A program made the translations under genes and the position numbers. Below are positions 6,408 through 7,719 of a DNA stretch of 7,719 nucleotides, one piece after another (the stretch's first letter is position 1; each line of letters begins with the position of its first letter). Source of the stretch: Anaerolineae bacterium (lineage in GTDB: Bacteria; Chloroflexota; Anaerolineae; B4-G1); the NCBI GenBank assembly GCA_030612185.1, contig JAUWOI010000193.1, positions 1-7,719 of the forward strand, in the 5' to 3' direction. The notes under the pieces are model-generated. The model was not told the origin of the DNA and ran no database searches. It was given only the letters and a program-made list of their open reading frames with translations.

Positions 6408-7564
6408 CAGATCAAGAGAAAACAAAAGAACAACGCATAGCGGAATTGACAGAACTACGCCAACGGGTTGCTGAATTGGAAGCAGCGCAAACCGAGCGCA
6501 AGCGAGCGGAGCAAGCGATTCTCAACAGGAGAACATGGCTACCTGTAGCCGGCATGTTCGTTCTGCTTGGCTTCTTAGTGTGGCTGGATGAGATCTTGGA
6601 TATCCCTCGCCTTCTGGGCGCGCCGCACACTCCCATTAACTGGCGTGAGGCGATCATCGAAACAGTCATGGTCGCTGGTGTTGGTCTCTTCGCGGTGTTA
6701 AGGCTCATCCGCGACATGACCGCGCGCAAGCAGGCGGAGGAGGCGCTCAGAGAGACACGCGACTACCTGGACAGTCTAATCCACTACGCCAACGCTCCTA
6801 TCATCGTCTGGGACCCGGCGTTCAGGATCACCCGGTTCAACCGTGTCCTCGAGCGTCTTACGGATTATACAGCCGACGAGGCCATCGGCCAAGAACTGCG
6901 CATGCTCTTCCCTAAAACAAGCCGAGACGAATCGCTAAGCAAGATCGCACGCACCTTGAGCGGTGAATACTGGGAGTCGGTGGAAATCCCGATTCTTTGC
7001 AGGAATGGAGAGACACGGTTAGCGCTCTGGAATTCGGCGAACATCTATGCGGAAGACGGCACGACTCTTTTGGCCACCATCGCTCAGGGCGTAGACATCA
7101 CCGACCGCAAGCGGGCGGAGGAGGCACTGAAGGAATACTCCGAGCGGCTGGAAGAGATGGTGGAAGAGCGCACTGCTGAACTGCGGGAGAGCGAGGAAAA
7201 GATGAGGGCGCAATACAAAGGTATCCCTGTGCCCACTTATAGCTGGCAGCGGGTTGAAGATGACCTCGTGTTGATAGACTACAACGATGCGGCCGTGGCG
7301 ATCACGCAGGGCAAGATTGCCGATTTCGTGGGGATAACGATCAGCGAAATGTACCAAGATCTGCCCGAGATCCGGGATGAAATCGAGCGCTGCTTCGAAA
7401 AAAAGACCTCCAGCGAACGGGAGATGTCTTATTGGTACAAATCTACAGGCGAGCACAAGTACCTCGCGGTGAAGTACGCCTTTGTGCCCCCCGACCTGGT
7501 TTTGGTTCACACCGAGGACATCACCAGGCGCAAGGAGATGCAGGAGCGTCTGGTGCGGTCTTAG
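6404..7564 (+). CDS. Membrane PAS-PAS sensor protein, kinase part cut off by a TAG
   Basis: Product of 386 residues. A short N-terminal helical region (about 10-40) precedes two membrane segments (about 45-62 and 83-102) joined by WLDEILDIPRLLG and PINWREAIIE, a small two-TM anchor seen in other PAS kinases. PAS1 follows (about 119-235, ending in DITDRKRAEEAL), then a signalling helix (236-265) and PAS2 (about 266-378, ending in EDITRRKEMQERLVRS). The reading frame stops at 7562-7564 exactly where LVR-x-EKLAVLGQ would lead into HisKA. The same frame continues downstream as a HisKA domain nearly identical to that of gene 3, so the gene is most simply a full kinase with a nonsense change (GAG to TAG). 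As written it senses but cannot phosphorylate. Start: ATGA overlap with gene 3, so coupled translation is likely. A weak GCGGAAG lies a few nt upstream. Confidence 0.85.
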   Translation: MTDQEKTKEQRIAELTELRQRVAELEAAQTERKRAEQAILNRRTWLPVAGMFVLLGFLVWLDEILDIPRLLGAPHTPINWREAIIETVMVAGVGLFAVLRLIRDMTARKQAEEALRETRDYLDSLIHYANAPIIVWDPAFRITRFNRVLERLTDYTADEAIGQELRMLFPKTSRDESLSKIARTLSGEYWESVEIPILCRNGETRLALWNSANIYAEDGTTLLATIAQGVDITDRKRAEEALKEYSERLEEMVEERTAELRESEEKMRAQYKGIPVPTYSWQRVEDDLVLIDYNDAAVAITQGKIADFVGITISEMYQDLPEIRDEIERCFEKKTSSEREMSYWYKSTGEHKYLAVKYAFVPPDLVLVHTEDITRRKEMQERLVRS

Positions 7565-7719
7565 AAACTGGCCGTCCTCGGCCAACTGGCTGGCGGCGTC
7601 GGCCACGAACTGCGCAATCCCCTGGGCGTCATCTCCAACGCCATCTACTTCCTCCAAATGACGCTTCCCGACGCCGACGAGACGACCAGGGAGTACCTGG
7701 GCATCATCTCCTCAGAGGT
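7563..7719 (+). repeat. HisKA segment duplicated from 5623-5779 (copy 2, reaches window end)
   Basis: This matches 5623-5779 at 156 of 157 positions. Its left edge falls on the second base of the TAG that ends gene 4. The repeat is still matching at the last base of the window, so neither its total length nor whether it is real or an assembly join can be decided here. Confidence 0.97.
7565..7719 (+). pseudogene. HisKA continuation of gene 4 beyond its TAG, partial
   Basis: Directly after the stop, the gene 4 frame stays open to the window edge and encodes KLAVLGQLAGG, the H-box GHELRNPLG and the following helix as far as EYLGIISSE. No ATG or plausible ribosome binding site occurs before the H-box, so independent translation of a complete HisKA domain is unlikely. 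It is best read as the detached kinase part of gene 4. Its presumed HATPase domain would lie beyond the window. Because the H-box codons are almost unchanged from gene 3, the break or the copying event is recent, or the stop is a sequence error. Confidence 0.65.

Noticed and set aside
7562..7564. TAG read through by a recoded genetic code or pyrrolysine
   Set aside because: TAG is used as the normal stop of genes 1 and 2, and the homologous codon in gene 3 is plain GAG; a nonsense change or sequence error is simpler.

Overview
The window is a GC-rich bacterial stretch in which all credible genes lie on the + strand. It holds four consecutive two-component signalling genes, at least the first three of them complete, and nothing else. 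No DNA-binding, enzymatic or metabolic gene is present. The style of the kinases (REC-PAS-GAF-HisKA, a DLKNPL-type H-box, dCache-HAMP-PAS-GAF-PAS fusions with ITERKQAEEAL linkers) and the short GC-rich intergenic repeats fit an environmental, probably anaerobic lineage. Chloroflexota (Anaerolineae-like) is my best guess, from style rather than from any marker gene.

Layout. Positions 1-200 are a repeat-rich leader: eight tandem copies of an 8-mer (3-66) that also form a G-quadruplex-type motif, a G-rich tract to about 103, and eight tandem 7-mers (134-189) running straight into the Shine-Dalgarno of gene 1. Gene 1 (201-959) is a response regulator made only of two receiver domains. Gene 2 (964-2937) follows after 4 nt and encodes a soluble REC-PAS-GAF histidine kinase. 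A 41-nt gap (2938-2978) repeats the 7-mer/Shine-Dalgarno layout. Gene 3 (2979-6407) encodes a 1142-residue membrane sensor kinase, TM-dCache-TM-HAMP-PAS-GAF-PAS-HisKA-HATPase. Gene 4 (6404-7564) overlaps it by ATGA and encodes a two-TM, two-PAS sensor that stops at a TAG immediately before its HisKA domain. The kinase frame continues in register to the window end.

How they work together (inference). Spacing and overlap suggest one transcription unit encoding a multi-sensor phosphorelay: an extracytoplasmic ligand sensor (gene 3), a second membrane sensor (gene 4), a cytoplasmic kinase that carries its own receiver (gene 2), and a double-receiver shuttle or sink (gene 1). The final output protein must be encoded elsewhere.

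The most unusual points are: (a) two repeat-derived segments inserted in frame within the ATPase domain of gene 3, one a palindrome holding three 8-bp tandem units, so that unit gain or loss would shift the frame; (b) a degraded G1 box in that same ATPase domain; (c) a 157-bp duplication with one mismatch between the HisKA regions of genes 3 and 4, starting inside the TAG that truncates gene 4; and (d) mosaic, AT-richer PAS cassettes bounded by near-identical linker DNA.
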